Below the pieces are notes generated by a model that saw only the letters and a program-made list of their open reading frames with translations, did no database searches and had not been told where the DNA came from. From Dermatemys mawii (lineage: Eukaryota > Chordata > Testudines > Dermatemydidae), in NCBI GenBank assembly GCA_007922305.1, contig ML677341.1, forward strand, positions 70,326,911 through 70,390,910: a stretch of 64,000 nucleotides of DNA, written 5' to 3'. Below are positions 44,349 through 59,822 of this stretch, piece by piece; position 1 is the stretch's first letter, and every line of letters begins with the position of its first letter. The position numbers and the translations under genes are program-made.

Positions 44349-44895
44349 GTAAGTGGTGATAAATATAAAACTGAAATAATAGTTTATTGATTTTTGTTTA
44401 TACTTCAGCTCTTTCTTCATTCTCAATATTGAGTGGGAAATCTTAGCTCTGTTGAAGCCAACTGGAGTTTTGCCATTGACTTCACTAGGTGCAGGATTTC
44501 TCCCTGAATCAATAACCCGGTCATATTTGCAAATGCTGCCTAGGTTAAAATAATGCATGTTTTTAAAATATTGTACTGTGTTTCTAACCACATTTATAAT
44601 GATGTTTATAGTTTTTTCAAAATATGTGTCCAGCAATACGACGTTTAATTTCAAGTCCCACTTAAAACCTGACTGTTGCCTATTAACAAGAAAACTACTC
44701 TCTCTTCCCTGTCCTCTCCCAACTACATCCAGCCTGATTCCTATCTGAGCTTTAATTAGTAGATACTGTAGAAATGAAGCTCTGATCTGAGATGCTACAG
44801 CTGGGAGAGGAAAAGGGGGAATCTCCATTTTCAGTATTACCTATTATTTTATTTACATAACTGTGCATGGTGCTTTACAGACAAATTAAAGTCAT

Positions 44896-44987
44896 AGGGC
44901 CAGATCCTTAACTTGTGTAACCTGTTGGAGCTCAGTTGAAGCCCATGGAGCTATGACCATTTACACCTGCTAAAGATCTGGCCCAGG
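44896..44987. repeat. Short palindromic old repeat ('GGGCCAGATC')
   Basis: Starts AGGGCCAGATCCTTAACTTG and ends with the near reverse complement CTAAAGATCTGGCCCA. Typical short dispersed repeat of sauropsid genomes; also seen at 57645-57736. Confidence 0.7.
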
Positions 44988-45042
44988 ATTCCTGTCCTAA
45001 ATATCTTAAATGCTAAGGACTCAGCTAAGCATATGTTTACCA

Positions 45043-45134
45043 TAGGGCCCGATTTTCAGAGATGTTGCCTACCCAAAGCTTCTGTCAGCTTCAGCTAGTG
45101 TTGTGGGCACTCAGTACTTCAGAAAATCTGGCCC
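45043..45134. repeat. Short palindromic old repeat ('GGCCCGATTTTCAGA')
   Basis: Starts AGGGCCCGATTTTCAGAGAT and ends TTCAGAAAATCTGGCCCC, imperfect inverted arms. Related to 12728-12815. Confidence 0.7.
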
Positions 45135-45385
45135 CTAGTGCATATTACTGTGAGTACTCCTATTGAAGTCTGTGGGGATATTCATAAAGATAAATAGCAT
45201 GCCTATTACTGGCAAGCATTCGCAGGACTGGGCTAGATGTGTAGACATAGCACAACAAGTGTTGACTGTTTAAAATCTAGTTTTGAGCACTGCTCAGAAT
45301 GGGAATCAAGGGTCCAGAAATTGTGGACTACAGCTCCCCCCTCCTTCCTTACTTATCCACCTGTTTCAATGCATTTTGTCTAAAT

Positions 45386-45513
45386 CTTAGATTGTGAGCT
45401 CTCTGGAGCAGGGATTGTGTTTGTGTTAGTTGTTTGTATAGTGTCTGGTACAGTGCTATCCTGAGGCCTGTAGAGGTTCCCTGTGTGCTACAGCAATAGA
45501 AATAATAATTAAA
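45386..45513 (+). mobile_element. MIR/L2-like SINE tail
   Basis: TTAGATTGTGAGCTCTCTGG, AGCAGGGATTGTGTTTGTG, TAGTGTCTGGTACAGTGC and a closing AATAGAAATAATAATT follow the conserved order of L2/MIR-type 3' ends ('ttagattgtgagctc...gggcagggact...cagtgcc...taataataa'). Confidence 0.65.
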
Positions 45514-45928
45514 AATAACCATGAAGAAATAATTTGTTTCTGTTGTGTGTGAAGTCAGCTTCAAGTTGAGAATATATCATGCTGCATACTGGAATGCATT
45601 CTGCTAATCTAATTGTAGTAGACTACAGAAGAGAAGTCGAGTTTATAATACATGGAAGAATCCAGGAGTTGTCTATTTTGTGTCCAAATGAAGGAAATTG
45701 AATGTGCATGTTACCTCTAGCAATATGGCAAACCATTTCTTATAATCTCCTGTAATCTTGCATAGCCAGCTATAAAACATTAGATGAGGTTTGTAAGAGT
45801 TTTTACAAACCCATTTGCTGTGGGTTATTTTTTGATACAAATTCTACTGTCATTTTATAAATTGAGACTAGCAGGCACCTTTGCCAGCTCTAAAAAGTGC
45901 CTGTAGTAAAACTGCTAATCTGATTTAA

Positions 45929-47142
<1,214 letters not shown>

Positions 47143-47200
47143 ATTTACAGGACACCCTGGTGCCTACTTGAGGCTGATAAACAGGTGGAGATTGGAAGAG
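47143..47200 (+). CDS. ANO4: ANO4 58-nt exon: TM5-TM6 loop
   Basis: One base completes Arg, then F-T-G-H-P-G-A-Y-L-R-L-I-N-R-W-R-L-E-E, ending at GTGAGT. The G-R-F-x-G-x-P-G-x-Y motif across the junction is one of the best conserved in the family and lies in the extracellular TM5-TM6 segment. The Ala-Tyr-Leu-Arg-Leu-Ile-Asn version fits ANO4. It is phase-consistent with both neighbours. Confidence 0.95.
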
Positions 47201-48799
47201 GTGAGTATTCTGTAAGTCTCAGGCTTTTAGGAGCAAATTCTGCATTCTCTGTACAATGTGATGGAAGCACATGGATGGCACAGGATGTGAGCAGGGGCAG
47301 ACTCTGAGCCCCTGCTAAGTTTATTTTGAATGTATCATTGCGTTTCCAGGAGCTCTATGACACTACACCATTGATTGAATTCCTTGTCACCTGCTTCAGA
47401 AAGCATTTCCGTAATGATAACATGTTTATTAAACCTTAGCTTTTGGGGTCTATGTATCTATGACAGGCCTTATTTAGGATGTAGACTAGATGACCTTTGC
47501 AGTCTCTCCTCTCCCTATAGTTCTATGATTCTATATACATGGGTAAGAATAGAATATCGAGATATACATCAAAAACAACTTCTGACCAACCCTTAACTGA
47601 AACCAGGGGTAAGGGCATTGTCCTACTGGGATCCCCTTGTCCAACATCAGTGGTGAAATTCAGGCCTATTGGAAGCAACTGACTTTGATAGAGTTGCTCC
47701 AGCTTACCCTAGGGCTGAGTTTATTCATGTAACTAACTCCTGTCAAAATATAAAGATGTCAAACCAAAAGAGGGATTATCTACTTTCTCTGTTTCCTTTA
47801 ATTTAACCTCTTTATAATGATGAATTGGGTTGATTTTAAAAAAGTCTATTTGCCAACCTTGTTGACTTAAGATGGGAGCCAGTGAAGTCAATAGAGAAAA
47901 ATAAACAGGGAAATCTCAGCTCGTTGTACAATAGAAAAAGTTCCCATCAGAAGGTCACTGTGCAAATTATTGTGAAATTTTTCTCTACTAAAATGAAACT
48001 GGAATGTTTCTGTATCAGAGAAGAATTATTCTGGTCTGTCTGTACTGCACATAGTGTTCACCAATTCAGTTTTGTTACCCCTGTTCATGTCAAGATAGTC
48101 AATGGTGCAAAATGTTGGTCTGAGGACAGTAAGGGCTAATCAGTGCAGTGAGTTCTCAGACATTTCTACTTCTTACAATGATTGATTACAGTATATGGAA
48201 CTACACCAATTTACACAGCTGAGCATCCAGCCCAAGTCAAACCCAAATCACTCCAGAGTGAAGCAGGAAGAAAAACTGACAAGCAATCATTTGAGGTCCA
48301 GAGTCTTAAGTATCTCATGATAAGACAATAACTTTAAGAGATCCATTGAGTCAAATTCTAAATAATAAATAAATAAATAATGTACAAATACTGCATTTTA
48401 GGCGTAAACTAACTGTCTAAGGTGTCAACAGAAATTTCCTCCCCATTCCTTACAGCATACGCTGCCTGGTCCAAAGCCTAATGAAGTCCATAGAATAACT
48501 CCCATTCTCTTGAACAGGCTTTCCATTAGACCCATACAGAATTACAGAGTGGGCTATTGTGGCCCCAGTGTTGCCTTCATCCTAAGTATCTGGTTCTGGC
48601 CAAGCAGGATGCTAGAGATTGAACTTAAAGGACTAAAAATCACTTGCTCCTTTGGGTTTACATTAAAATAGTACAAATGAAAGCTTCTTTTAAAAGTTTT
48701 ATAAATTACTATACATTCATTTGTGCAAAGCCAAAAGGATTAAAAGAATCAGAATTATTTCTGTTTCTTGAAACCACTTGTTTTTTCTTTACTCTGCAG
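47201..48799 (+). other. ANO4: ANO4 intron
   Basis: Contains a CR1 tail (47484-47535) and an AAAT/AATA-rich stretch near 48362-48382. No other feature was seen. Confidence 0.85.
47484..47535 (+). mobile_element. CR1 LINE tail remnant
   Basis: TAGACTAGATGACCTTTGCA, GTCTCTCCTCTCCCTA and TAGTTCTATGATTCTAT match the last 50 bases of the CR1 subfamily seen at 24900 and 61450. Confidence 0.75.
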
Positions 48800-48897
48800 T
48801 GCCACCCTAGTGGATGCCTTATTGATCTCTGTATGCAAATGGGTATTATAATGGTGCTAAAACAGACCTGGAATAATTTCATGGAACTGGGCTACCC
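48800..48897 (+). CDS. ANO4: ANO4 exon: TM6 with Ca2+ site residues
   Basis: Acceptor TTTCTTTACTCTGCAG, donor GTAAGT. 32 codons, [32 protein letters not shown], plus CC joined to G at 51753 for Pro. TM6 moves on Ca2+ binding in TMEM16 proteins. The N-N-F-M-E motif supplies the Asn and Glu that correspond to N650 and E654 of mouse TMEM16A, so the site looks intact. Confidence 0.96.
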
Positions 48898-50095
48898 GTA
48901 AGTAAATATGCTGCCTACCTTTACATAGGTCACAGAAAAAATATTATTTTCATTATTACCTTCTGATTTTCTTATATGGGAGAAGAATACAACAGTAATT
49001 ATAGTATGATACCTAAACACAGTGGAGAACTCTTCTCAGATATTTCCAGATGGATAGTATTATTTAGATAGGACAAAGTCTTCAGAAATGAAAATAATAT
49101 AAATAATAAAATATAAATTATACATTATTAGAAAATATTTCATTTTCTGAATTTGTGGTATTTTCCCATTTTAAAATATCTGTTTCTGAACCACTGCTCT
49201 ATTCCCTGCACTGAAATTTAAGATACATGCTTTTTACCGGTAAGTTCTAATTTTATTTTTCCTTTATGGGTGACATAGGATACCTGAAAGGAGAGGTGTG
49301 AGCCAGAAAAAGTGCACTGATGACACATAGGCAGTCAAAAATGTGCAAGTAGACAAATTTACTGACCTGGCCGCATTTACTGACGATGTATAGGGTAACA
49401 CTAGGCTTTGTTCAAGCTAAAAGGGACTACTGTTATTTCATTTAATGGAGCATAGGTTTAATATTTTATGAATTGCTATAGACAATCGGCAATACAGATC
49501 AGTGGCGTGTCAGGCCACTGGGGGCAAATGAGCAAGGGAGAGAGAAATCAGCACTGTAAATATTTATACCCTTGCAAAGTACCATTCTTCACATCAGATT
49601 GCCTTGCTGCAGAAACCACAGCAGAGCCAGTGCAATGTAATGGAGATTTCAGTCTCTGGAGCTGCAGAAGCCACATCACATTCACAGCAATTCTTTTAAG
49701 CAGCCTTAGCCCTTGCGAAACAGAACTGTGTAGACTTTTGAGTAAATTGCCCCAAAACAGTACCTACATGGGAGGCAAAGTGTTGAGTTCTCTCTTCTTT
49801 CCCTGTTTCACAATTCTCTCCTCCTCAACGTGCCATGATCCTGTAGCAAACAATTCTATTCAGCTCCAGTTTGAGGAATTACTGTAGTTAGAAAAAACAG
49901 CAGAAACTTTGTTGCTTCTCTTTCCATTCCCCGCCTCTTGTGTCAGTTTTTGACACACTCTAATTCAATCTCTCTGGCACCCATTAACAAGCATCTTGAA
50001 ACCCAATGAAAAGCAGAGAGGGAGATCACAGAAGAGGCGAGCAGGAGATGGGAAGAGATCAGTTTAAAAGGGTGGGAGATTTAATAGAAGTAATG

Positions 50096-50231
50096 CATAG
50101 GTGTTGGAACTAAGGGTGTGTGGGGTGCAACAACAACCCCAGGCTTCAAGTGGTTTCTGTCACATACCAGGTTTACAGTTTGGTTCAATGGCTCTCAGCA
50201 CCCCCACTAAACAAACTGTTCCAGCACCCTG
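50096..50231. mobile_element. hAT MITE, family 'GTGCTGGAAC', copy 3
   Basis: The 136-bp element begins CATAGGTGTTGGAACTA and ends TGTTCCAGCACCCTG. The 8-bp flanks AAGTAATG (50088-50095) and AAGTAGTG (50232-50239) match at seven of eight. The interior segment GGTTTACAGTTTGGTTCAAT / GCTCTCAGCACCCCCAC is shared with copy 1. Confidence 0.9.
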
Positions 50232-50345
50232 AAGTAGTGTCTGTTTCACACACAACTGATGCCTCTGCTTTTGAGTTCCAGCAAAGTTGAGGCAGTGTGA
50301 GGAGTTTACACAGCTGGTACCTGTTCCAGGGACAGAGCCGTTCAG

Positions 50346-50650
50346 TCAGGGCCGTCCTTACCCATACGCAAAGGACACAGCTGTGCAGGGCACCAGAAAA
50401 TTTGGGGCACCAAATTCCCCCAAATTTCATGGTGCCCTACGCAACTGTGTGCTGCTCCAGCGGCCAGCCCAATACCCCAGCTGGCTGAGCCTCCCAGGAA
50501 AGCTGCCCATGCTCCCGGCCCACCCCTTCCCCATAGCTCCTGCCCCTGCTCCGCCCCAGCCCTACCCCACCCCCCACTCCACTCCTTTCCCTGAGCAACA
50601 TCCTGACTGCAGCAGGGGTCAGGCATGCCCTGCACTCACCAGGCAGCGGG
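50346..50650. repeat. GC-rich dispersed repeat ('GGGCCGTCCTTA')
   Basis: AGGGCCGTCCTTACCCATA, GGGCACCAGAAAATTTGGGG and GGTGCCCTACGCAACTG mark a dispersed GC-rich repeat. An inverted pair (AATTTGGGGCACC / GGTGCCC around 50399-50440) is visible. The right border is unclear; it is probably a DNA-transposon derivative. Confidence 0.45.
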
Positions 50651-51752
50651 AAGTGCGTGCTTTTCTGAAGATCACCCTCTGCAGAAGTTCAGCACAATCC
50701 CGTGGAGTTTTCCAAACAAACATCAGCAATGTGTAGTGGGATTGAGAGGGAGAGACAGCACAAGGAAGCAGTGGAAAGGCCCAGAATAGTTTTGGGAACT
50801 ATTAGTGAAGTTAGTGAAGTGACAGCGAGAACGCCACATTCAAAATTGAAGTCAAATCTTCAGCTGAAGATTTCTAGCTGATTTATAAGTGTAAGTCAGT
50901 TCCCCTGTGACACACCCAACTGTATGTACTGGAGAATAAATGTGTAAATAATTAGGAAATTATGTATAAATTATTGATTGGTTTGGGGATGGGAACTTAC
51001 TTCTAAGTAGAAAATAAAGCAAATGTACATAAGCAAGCTACTCTACCCTGTTTTAACTTTTTACATCAATTGCCATTCCAATGGCAACAGCATGTCCACA
51101 ATCATTAGCCTGCCCACTTGTCTCTGCCCATTCTATTACTGAACATTGAGTACCAGAGGACACATTTCCATTCAAAGAGAACCATACATCTCCCTTCTTA
51201 GCTCTGATTGATCCAAGAAATTTGCCATTCTAGGCAGGGAAGTAGAAGGAAGTTAAATCAGAACCAGCTATATATTCCATTTCCTCATTAAGAACATCTG
51301 TATTTGAAAGACAATCCAGGAACTTTTCCCCCATCTTAGAAATAAAGGATAGTATTTAATTGCTATCAGCCACATCTGTTACTAATATCAAACTCTCTCA
51401 TACGTTGATACATTCAGTATACAAAATATACTGTCTAGTCCAGCTCCGCCTCTCTCTCATGGTTAATAAGTAATCACATTAAACTTGCTAGTCGGTCCTC
51501 TAATGCAACTAACACTCAGAGAATGGATAGCGAAAGGAGTGGTCCCATGTTTCTTCAGAATCTCACATACCTCTGTTGCTAATTGGGAAATGGTTGCCAA
51601 TAATAGATTCAGCCCCACTCTCAGATTCTTCCACCTGCAGTGTGCACATGCACACTAGACTTCTATGTAGTCACTTAGCCAGTGTTAAGGCTTCTAATTT
51701 AAAATCCTGAATAACCAATAAATGGGTATTTACAATTTATTTGAATATGCAG

Positions 51753-51895
51753 GTTAATTCAGAACTGGTGGACCAGGAGAAAATTACGACAAGAGCATGG
51801 CTCACAGAGAAAAGCAAGCTTCCCACAGTGGGAAAAGGACTACAATCTTCAGCCTATGAATGCTTATGGACTCTTTGATGAATACCTAGAAATGA
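51753..51895 (+). CDS. ANO4: ANO4 exon: TM6-TM7 cytoplasmic segment and start of TM7
   Basis: Acceptor GAATATGCAG, donor GTATGA. 47 codons: [47 protein letters not shown], then one base. Q-W-E-x-D-Y/W-N-L-Q-P is the conserved lead-in to TM7. D-E-Y-L-E-M gives the two Glu that correspond to E702 and E705 of TMEM16A. The basic linker T-R-R-K-L-R-Q-E-H is the ANO4 type, longer than in ANO3. Confidence 0.96.
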
Positions 51896-52319
51896 GTATG
51901 AAAATATTCTGATTTTACTCTTTTATTATAGATTTTAATGTCAGTACAATTTCTTGCTTTTTAAAGCCCAGATGGCTTAAAATGAACTGAATAGTTCATT
52001 TAAAAACTCCAAAGTACTGCTATATGAAACTAAAGAGAGTGCAGAACGATTTCCATTATCACAAGTCAGGTGAGGAGAAATAGGAGTGAATTGTTAAGAA
52101 CCAAGCCCAGGCAATATTTCTAATAATGCTTCATGTGATGTACTAAACTCCCATTTGTGAAATGTTTTATCTAATTAGCTGCCTTCATGGAAAGAGGGAT
52201 ATTCTTTAAAATGCAGCCTCAAAATTCTAATCCCCTCAACTGAATAGTTTCTTGTGTCATTGTTATTCCTTATAAAGCAAATTCTACTGAACCCTGATAA
52301 AGTCTTAATGTCAAAGCAC

Positions 52320-52977
52320 TGTGATGGGGCAAGGCCAGATGGCTATAGGAAAGTGCTAAGGAACAGATATGTTAGTCCCAGGCTAAACAAATCCCTGGTA
52401 CCATTGGAACCTTCTAGAAAGCAATAAAAACAGCTAGCCTGATTGGGACACCTGAAGCCAATCAGGGACTGGCTGAAACCAGTTAAAAACCTCCCAGTTA
52501 GGTGGATGTGGATGTCAGGAGCTGTGGGAGGAAGTTGTGCTGTTGGTGAGACTGAGTGGTAGACAACATATCATATGCAAGGAAGGAGGCCCTGAGATAA
52601 GGGTGAAGTGGAGTTTGAAGAAGCAGGGACTGCTGTGGGAAAGTAGCCCAGGGACTTGTATTGTGTTTTGTGGCTAAAAGGTCAGCCATCTTAGCTGGTA
52701 CCATTAGGGTCCCTGGGCTGGAGCCTGGAGTAGAGGGCGGGCCTGGCCTCCCCCCTTTCTGCCTCCCCTAATTAGTCTCTGAGATTGGGAAACAACAGAG
52801 ACTGCGCCAGGAAGAATAGTTTCTCCTCACTGGCTTATGATGAAAATGGCTCATTAGGTTGTGACCTTGTCTCTAGAGAGAGAAGGGCTATGTGGAGAGT
52901 CACAGTGAGCCTCTGAGGCTAGTGAAATCCACCAAGAAATGCAGGATCCACGAAGATATGGACAGAGCTTTGTCACA
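52320..52977. mobile_element. Solo LTR with 4-bp target duplication
   Basis: The 658-bp element begins TGTGATGGGG and ends CTTTGTCACA; TGTGA/TCACA is the terminal inverted repeat. GCAC is duplicated at 52316-52319 and 52978-52981. An AATAAA occurs near 52423. No internal retroviral region. The 4-bp duplication would fit either a Gypsy-type or a retroviral LTR. Confidence 0.75.
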
Positions 52978-53230
52978 GCACTTACTTTTCAGATGTCTAG
53001 CATGTGGCTGTATGATAGAGTATATTAAACATTTACTAACTAATATTTACAAAATTGCTTGCTTCTAAGAAACACTGCTTTCATAAAATGAATGAAAGAC
53101 AAAGGAGTTTTGCCTTACTTGACTGAGCTGCACATGTAGTGGATGGAGCCCACTCTAGACTGGTGCAATTTCACTGAAATTAAGGAGAGCTGTGGAAGAT
53201 CAGCTGCTCTGAGAAACAGGCCCTAAACAG

Positions 53231-54181
53231 AAGTGACAAAGAGTCCCGTGGCACCTTAAAGACTAACTGAAATTTTTTCAGAGCATGAGCTTTCGTGGGC
53301 TAATACCCACTTCGTCGGATGCATGCAGTGGAAGTATCCAGGGGCAGGTATAAATAGGTAGGCAAGAACCAGGTGGGAGATAACAAGGTTAGTCCAATCA
53401 GGCTGAACCAGCTTGTTATCTCTAATCAGGGAGGGTGAGGTGTTCCTCTAGCAGCTGAACTGGAGGTGTGAATAGCGAGAGAAGAGAAGCTGCTTTTGTA
53501 GTTAGCTAGCCATTCAAAATCTCTATTCAGTCCCAAATTGATTGTGTCAAATTTGCAAATGAATTGCAGCTCTGCAGTCTCTCTTTGCAGTCTGGACTTG
53601 AAGTTTTTTTGCTGCAAAATGCTGACCTTTAAATCTTCTATGGTGTGTCCGGTGAGGTTGAAGTGCTCTCCTACAGGTTTTTGAATATTGCCATTCCTGA
53701 TATCCGATTTGTGTCCATTTATCCTTTTTCGTAGGGACTGTCCAGTTTGGCCGATGTACATAGCAGAGGGACATTGCTGGCACATAATGGCGTATATTAC
53801 ATTGGTAGATGTGCAGGTGAATGAACCAGTGATGGTGTGGCTGATCTGGTTTGGTCCTGTGATGGTGTTGCTGGTGTAGATGTGTGGGCAGAGTTGGCAT
53901 CGAGGTTTATTGCATGGATTGGTTCCTGAGTTAGAGTTATTATGGCGCGGTGTGCTGTTGCTGGTGAGAATATGCTTGAGGTTGGCAGGTTGTCTGTAGG
54001 CCAGGACTGGCCTGCCTCCCAAGGCCTGTGAAAGTGAGGGATTGTTGTCCAGGATGGGTTGTAGATCACTGATGATGCGTTGGAGAGGCTTTAACTGAGG
54101 CTTTAAGGTGCCACGGGACTCTTTGTCACTTCTGCAATTCCAGACTAACACGGCTACCCCTCTGATTCTTGACAACATGCG
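53231..54181 (-). mobile_element. Penelope-like element, 5'-truncated, 13-bp target duplication
   Basis: The 951-bp insertion is flanked by a perfect 13-bp direct repeat, AGGCCCTAAACAG (53218-53230 and 54182-54194). On - it runs from a terminal segment (54181) into the C-terminal coding part of the PLE protein with a GIY-YIG endonuclease, then a 3' region (53231-53420). The terminal 31 bases at 53231-53261 recur in exact reverse complement at 54101-54131, so the element has inverted terminal copies. The reverse-transcriptase part is missing (5' truncation). Confidence 0.9.
53426..54178 (-). pseudogene. Penelope-like protein C-terminal fragment: GIY-YIG endonuclease
   Basis: An open frame of 250 codons on -. 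The first roughly 25 codons are translated from the inverted terminal repeat and are not PLE protein. From P-L-Q-R-I-I-S-D-L on it matches the PLE linker and endonuclease: a Cys/His cluster (C-N-K-P-R-C-Q-L-C-P-H), the nuclease strands (V-I-Y-A-I-M-C ... M-Y-I-G-Q-T), the Arg helix (L-R-K-R-I-N-G-H) and V-G-E-H-F-N-L. PLE endonucleases nick DNA to prime insertion. Without the reverse transcriptase this copy is a dead fragment, though the nuclease frame is intact. Confidence 0.85.
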
Positions 54182-54963
54182 AGGCCCTAAACAGTTTTGT
54201 CAACTGTAGAAGGTCCTGTCCCGCGTCTGCCTTTTTGCACCAAAGAAAATGGCTCTGACTTTTATTGATTGTGTATCCACCATGCCCTTTATCTGAGTTC
54301 CTTCCACCAACAACTATTCAGACTCATGCAACAATACTAGTTACAATATCCTCTGTGCTTTAGGCCCTCAGGACCTGAAAGGAGTAGAGGTCTCCCTTTC
54401 CTGAAGCATCTGTGAGGATGGAGTCAGCTTGCCCTGTTCCTTCACCCTCCAGGTCTCCTTTCTATGTCTCCTTATCAGTCTTGAGCTGACGGGCTAACTA
54501 GCTTATTAGCTCCCCCAGACCATCTGTCTGCTTAGCTAATTGCCTTTAATTATCCTAATCAGCTTCTTCTGGTGGAACTAGTGAGTGTCATAATGCAGGC
54601 TCACCTGTTAACTCCCTACACTCTGTTGCATCAATGTTTTCAAAATGTAGACACCTAAATAGAAGTGGCCTAATTTTTGGAGATGCTGAAGTTTAAAAAA
54701 AAATAATCAGTTAAACAGATCACAAAACAGCTCCAAAAACATACATAGTTCCGCAACTTTTTTGTCTCCATAGCAAAGAGCAGAGTTATGGTTCTCAAAG
54801 CTCTCAGGAAATTCAGTCATTTGTTCTCTCACCCTAGTGCTGATCTTTTGGGAAAAGAATTGCCGGATTGATATCACTAGCACCACAGATTAATAATATG
54901 GTACTTCATAATGAGCAAATTTACTAGCTACATGGCATCTCAGTAGCCTGGCATTTTGGATAA

Positions 54964-57231
<2,268 letters not shown>

Positions 57232-57379
57232 GAATCTGGTATGGAATTCTGGAAGGCATTGGAATTCTCTCTGTTATCACAAATGCATTTGTTGTAGCTG
57301 TGACTTCAGATTTCATCCCTCGGCTCGTTTATGCTTACAAATATGGACCTTGTGCAGGTCAAGGAGAAGCTGGACAAAA
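57232..57379 (+). CDS. ANO4: ANO4 exon: TM9 and start of last extracellular loop
   Basis: Acceptor ATTGGATAG, donor GTAGGC. Two bases complete Gly, then 48 codons [48 protein letters not shown] and two bases that pair with G at 62652 for Lys. D-I-G-I-W, I-T-N-A-F-V and T-S-D-F-I-P-R are TM9 signatures. [11 protein letters not shown] is specific to ANO4 rather than ANO3. Confidence 0.96.
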
Positions 57380-57644
57380 GTAGGCTTTCTTTAGGAAAAT
57401 GTTAATGTGCATGAAAATCTCTATTTCCTTGAAACATAAATAGCATTACTGTCTCCAAGTTTATAGATTTCACTAAGAAGAATGTATTCCAGATTGCACT
57501 GCCATAGTAATTAACACTTTGAGTATCAATAATACAGTCTGTGAGTAGCTGGGGTTTATGATTTTAACTCACGGAGATAGTTCTGGATCAGTTATAAAAG
57601 GTTCAGTGGCTACAATAACATGCTATTATCATAATCAGTATATT

Positions 57645-57736
57645 GGCCCAGATCACCAGCTGGTGTGCCTTATAAATGTGTAGTCAAAGAGCTAGACTGA
57701 TTTTCACCAGCTGAGGAGCTGGGCCATCATGTTTAG
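57645..57736. repeat. Short palindromic old repeat ('GGCCCAGATCACCAGCTGGTG')
   Basis: TTGGCCCAGATCACCAGCTG at the left and CACCAGCTGAGGAGCTGGGCC at the right are imperfect inverted arms, related to the repeat at 44896-44987. Confidence 0.65.
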
Positions 57737-59822
57737 CTTATTCACTAAACCTCTTTCTGCTGATATTGATATCGGATTTTACAAGCATTAATCCACAAAA
57801 AGTGCAGAGTCTAATCAGAAAAGGTAACTCCAGCTTCATCAGGCAAGCTGTAATTACTGAGCAAAATAACTTCTGTATTCCTTTTAAAAAGACAGAGCTC
57901 TTATATTAGGGCTTTGAAGAGGCAGTCCCGAATTGAGTTCTTGTGCATTTTCATTCCAGTGTTGATAAACACTAAATCACAATGGTGTGTGCTCTATTAC
58001 CCTGCATTTGGGCATAATTTAAATTGAATGGCATCTTCTAATCTAAAATCGAGTGTGCTACTGCGGAGGTGGAGCCGGGAAGCCTTGAATGAAATCATTG
58101 GTTTCACCCAACCCAACTGAACCCCAAATGTTCAAAATTTGCATATAAGCCCCAACCCTTCTGGCAATAAGTGCTGTATTGCACTAAAAGCAACAAGCTA
58201 AGCAAGCTAAGCAGTATGTAGCAACAGTTAGCTTTCATCCTGCTAACAGATATAAATATTTTACTTCATAGCTTTATTTTTCTTCCTGGAAACAGAGAAG
58301 GGGATTCTTTTTGTTGTTGCTTTTAGCTATATTTGGATGTCAATGCTGTTTAGTCACACCAGCGGAGACAGTTTATGATTGGCAGTGCTACTTAACTCAT
58401 TATCCTGTCAGGATTTGGCATTTTTGTAGATGCTGGAAAAATTGTTCTGTCTGTTTCCATAGAGAGTTGTAGGAAGTCTTTCAGTCAGTAAAGTGTTAGG
58501 TTTGATGCCAATCATTGGTGGGCACGTGGCTCTCCTTGCTGCCATTGTGTTTATGCATAGGGCATTTAAGTGGTATCAACTTTTTTTTCTGCTTTATTAA
58601 TTTCTCTCATACCACAGTCCCAGAAAATGCAGTTTGAAATTGCATTTGATAAGGAAGACAATATAGTGCACTTGCTTTCAAATTAGTTCTCTTTAGAGAC
58701 ATTGGCCTGGCTTAAGGAAACAGATCTTAAACTGTTGTATTTTAAAGCTTTTCATGCAGTTTTCCAGCAGTACACTAAATAATATAAGAGACCAAATCTA
58801 ATTCCTCAGAAGAGACCAACTTGGCTACTGCCTTTCTATGTCAACATTACAGATGTGGTTAGTACATTGCCATCAAGATAGTAGAAAATTATTCTTAAAT
58901 TCTACAGGAATATATAGTTCCCTAAATTCAAGGGTCTGGAACATCTAGCATAGGATATCTTAATGGTTTGGGGAGGAAAGGCATCAGAAAAATCATGCAG
59001 GATGTGAAAGAAAATATTGCAATTAATCTCAGCTCAACAGCTGCTTTAACTGTAAGTCTTGAGCCATAGCCAATGGAACACCATTCAGGTACTGATCTGG
59101 TGGACACATAGTTTCCCACAGAATTTAAACTTACATTTTAAAAATAAACAACCAGTTTTAATGGTTTGGAAAAAAACCTTCCAAATGAGAATCAGTACAA
59201 TTCATCCTTAGTCTGTTGCCAAAAAATCCAAAACAATTATTTGGAGAGACGTGAACTGACTTGTTTGATAATTCTAAACCCTAATAATGATGATCTAAGG
59301 CACAGCCTACACTCGGAGATTGGCCAATCCTCAAATGGTTTTCAGAAAGCAATCTTGTAAAACAGTTCAGGTTACACCGAGTGCTGTCTGCAGCCTGCCA
59401 ACCTCGATAGAACATAAAACAGTGGTTGAAAACCAGTTTTAAAAGATTCTCAAGCCTGGGTAGCCTGGCTAGGAGGTCACCGGACTCACTTGAACAGGCT
59501 ATCAACTAGCTATCAGATGGTAACTATCCATTTGTAGTTGCTGTCTTCCTAGCCTGGGTTTGAATTAAGTCATTTAGGCTTGAGAATGTCTTTCATCTGC
59601 TGTTTGAAACAGACTAATTCACAGGTATTCACAGTGTAGAGAGGGATAAAAAAAAAAATCTCAGTTTTGTTAACTATTTCATTGCTGATCACTTCTGAAG
59701 AAACATTCAACTAATATGCTAATCCAGGATGGCTGGATGTCACTGAAGTTAGATATGGAAAAGAAATGACACCTCAGTGTGTAAAAGGAATGGTAGCATT
59801 GTAACACTCCTTTAGGCTCAAG

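Larger units (their letters stand above)
48898..51752 (+). other. ANO4: ANO4 intron
   Basis: Carries an hAT MITE (50096-50231) and a GC-rich dispersed repeat (50346-50650). 48900-50085 and 50660-51752 show no gene-like or named repeat feature. Confidence 0.85.

Noticed and set aside
44262..44828. 188-codon open frame on the - strand overlapping the 37-nt ANO4 exon
   Set aside because: No family motif and antisense to a confirmed exon; chance ORF in AT-rich sequence.
49468..49887. 139-codon open frame in an ANO4 intron
   Set aside because: No domain, no flanking splice sites in phase with ANO4.
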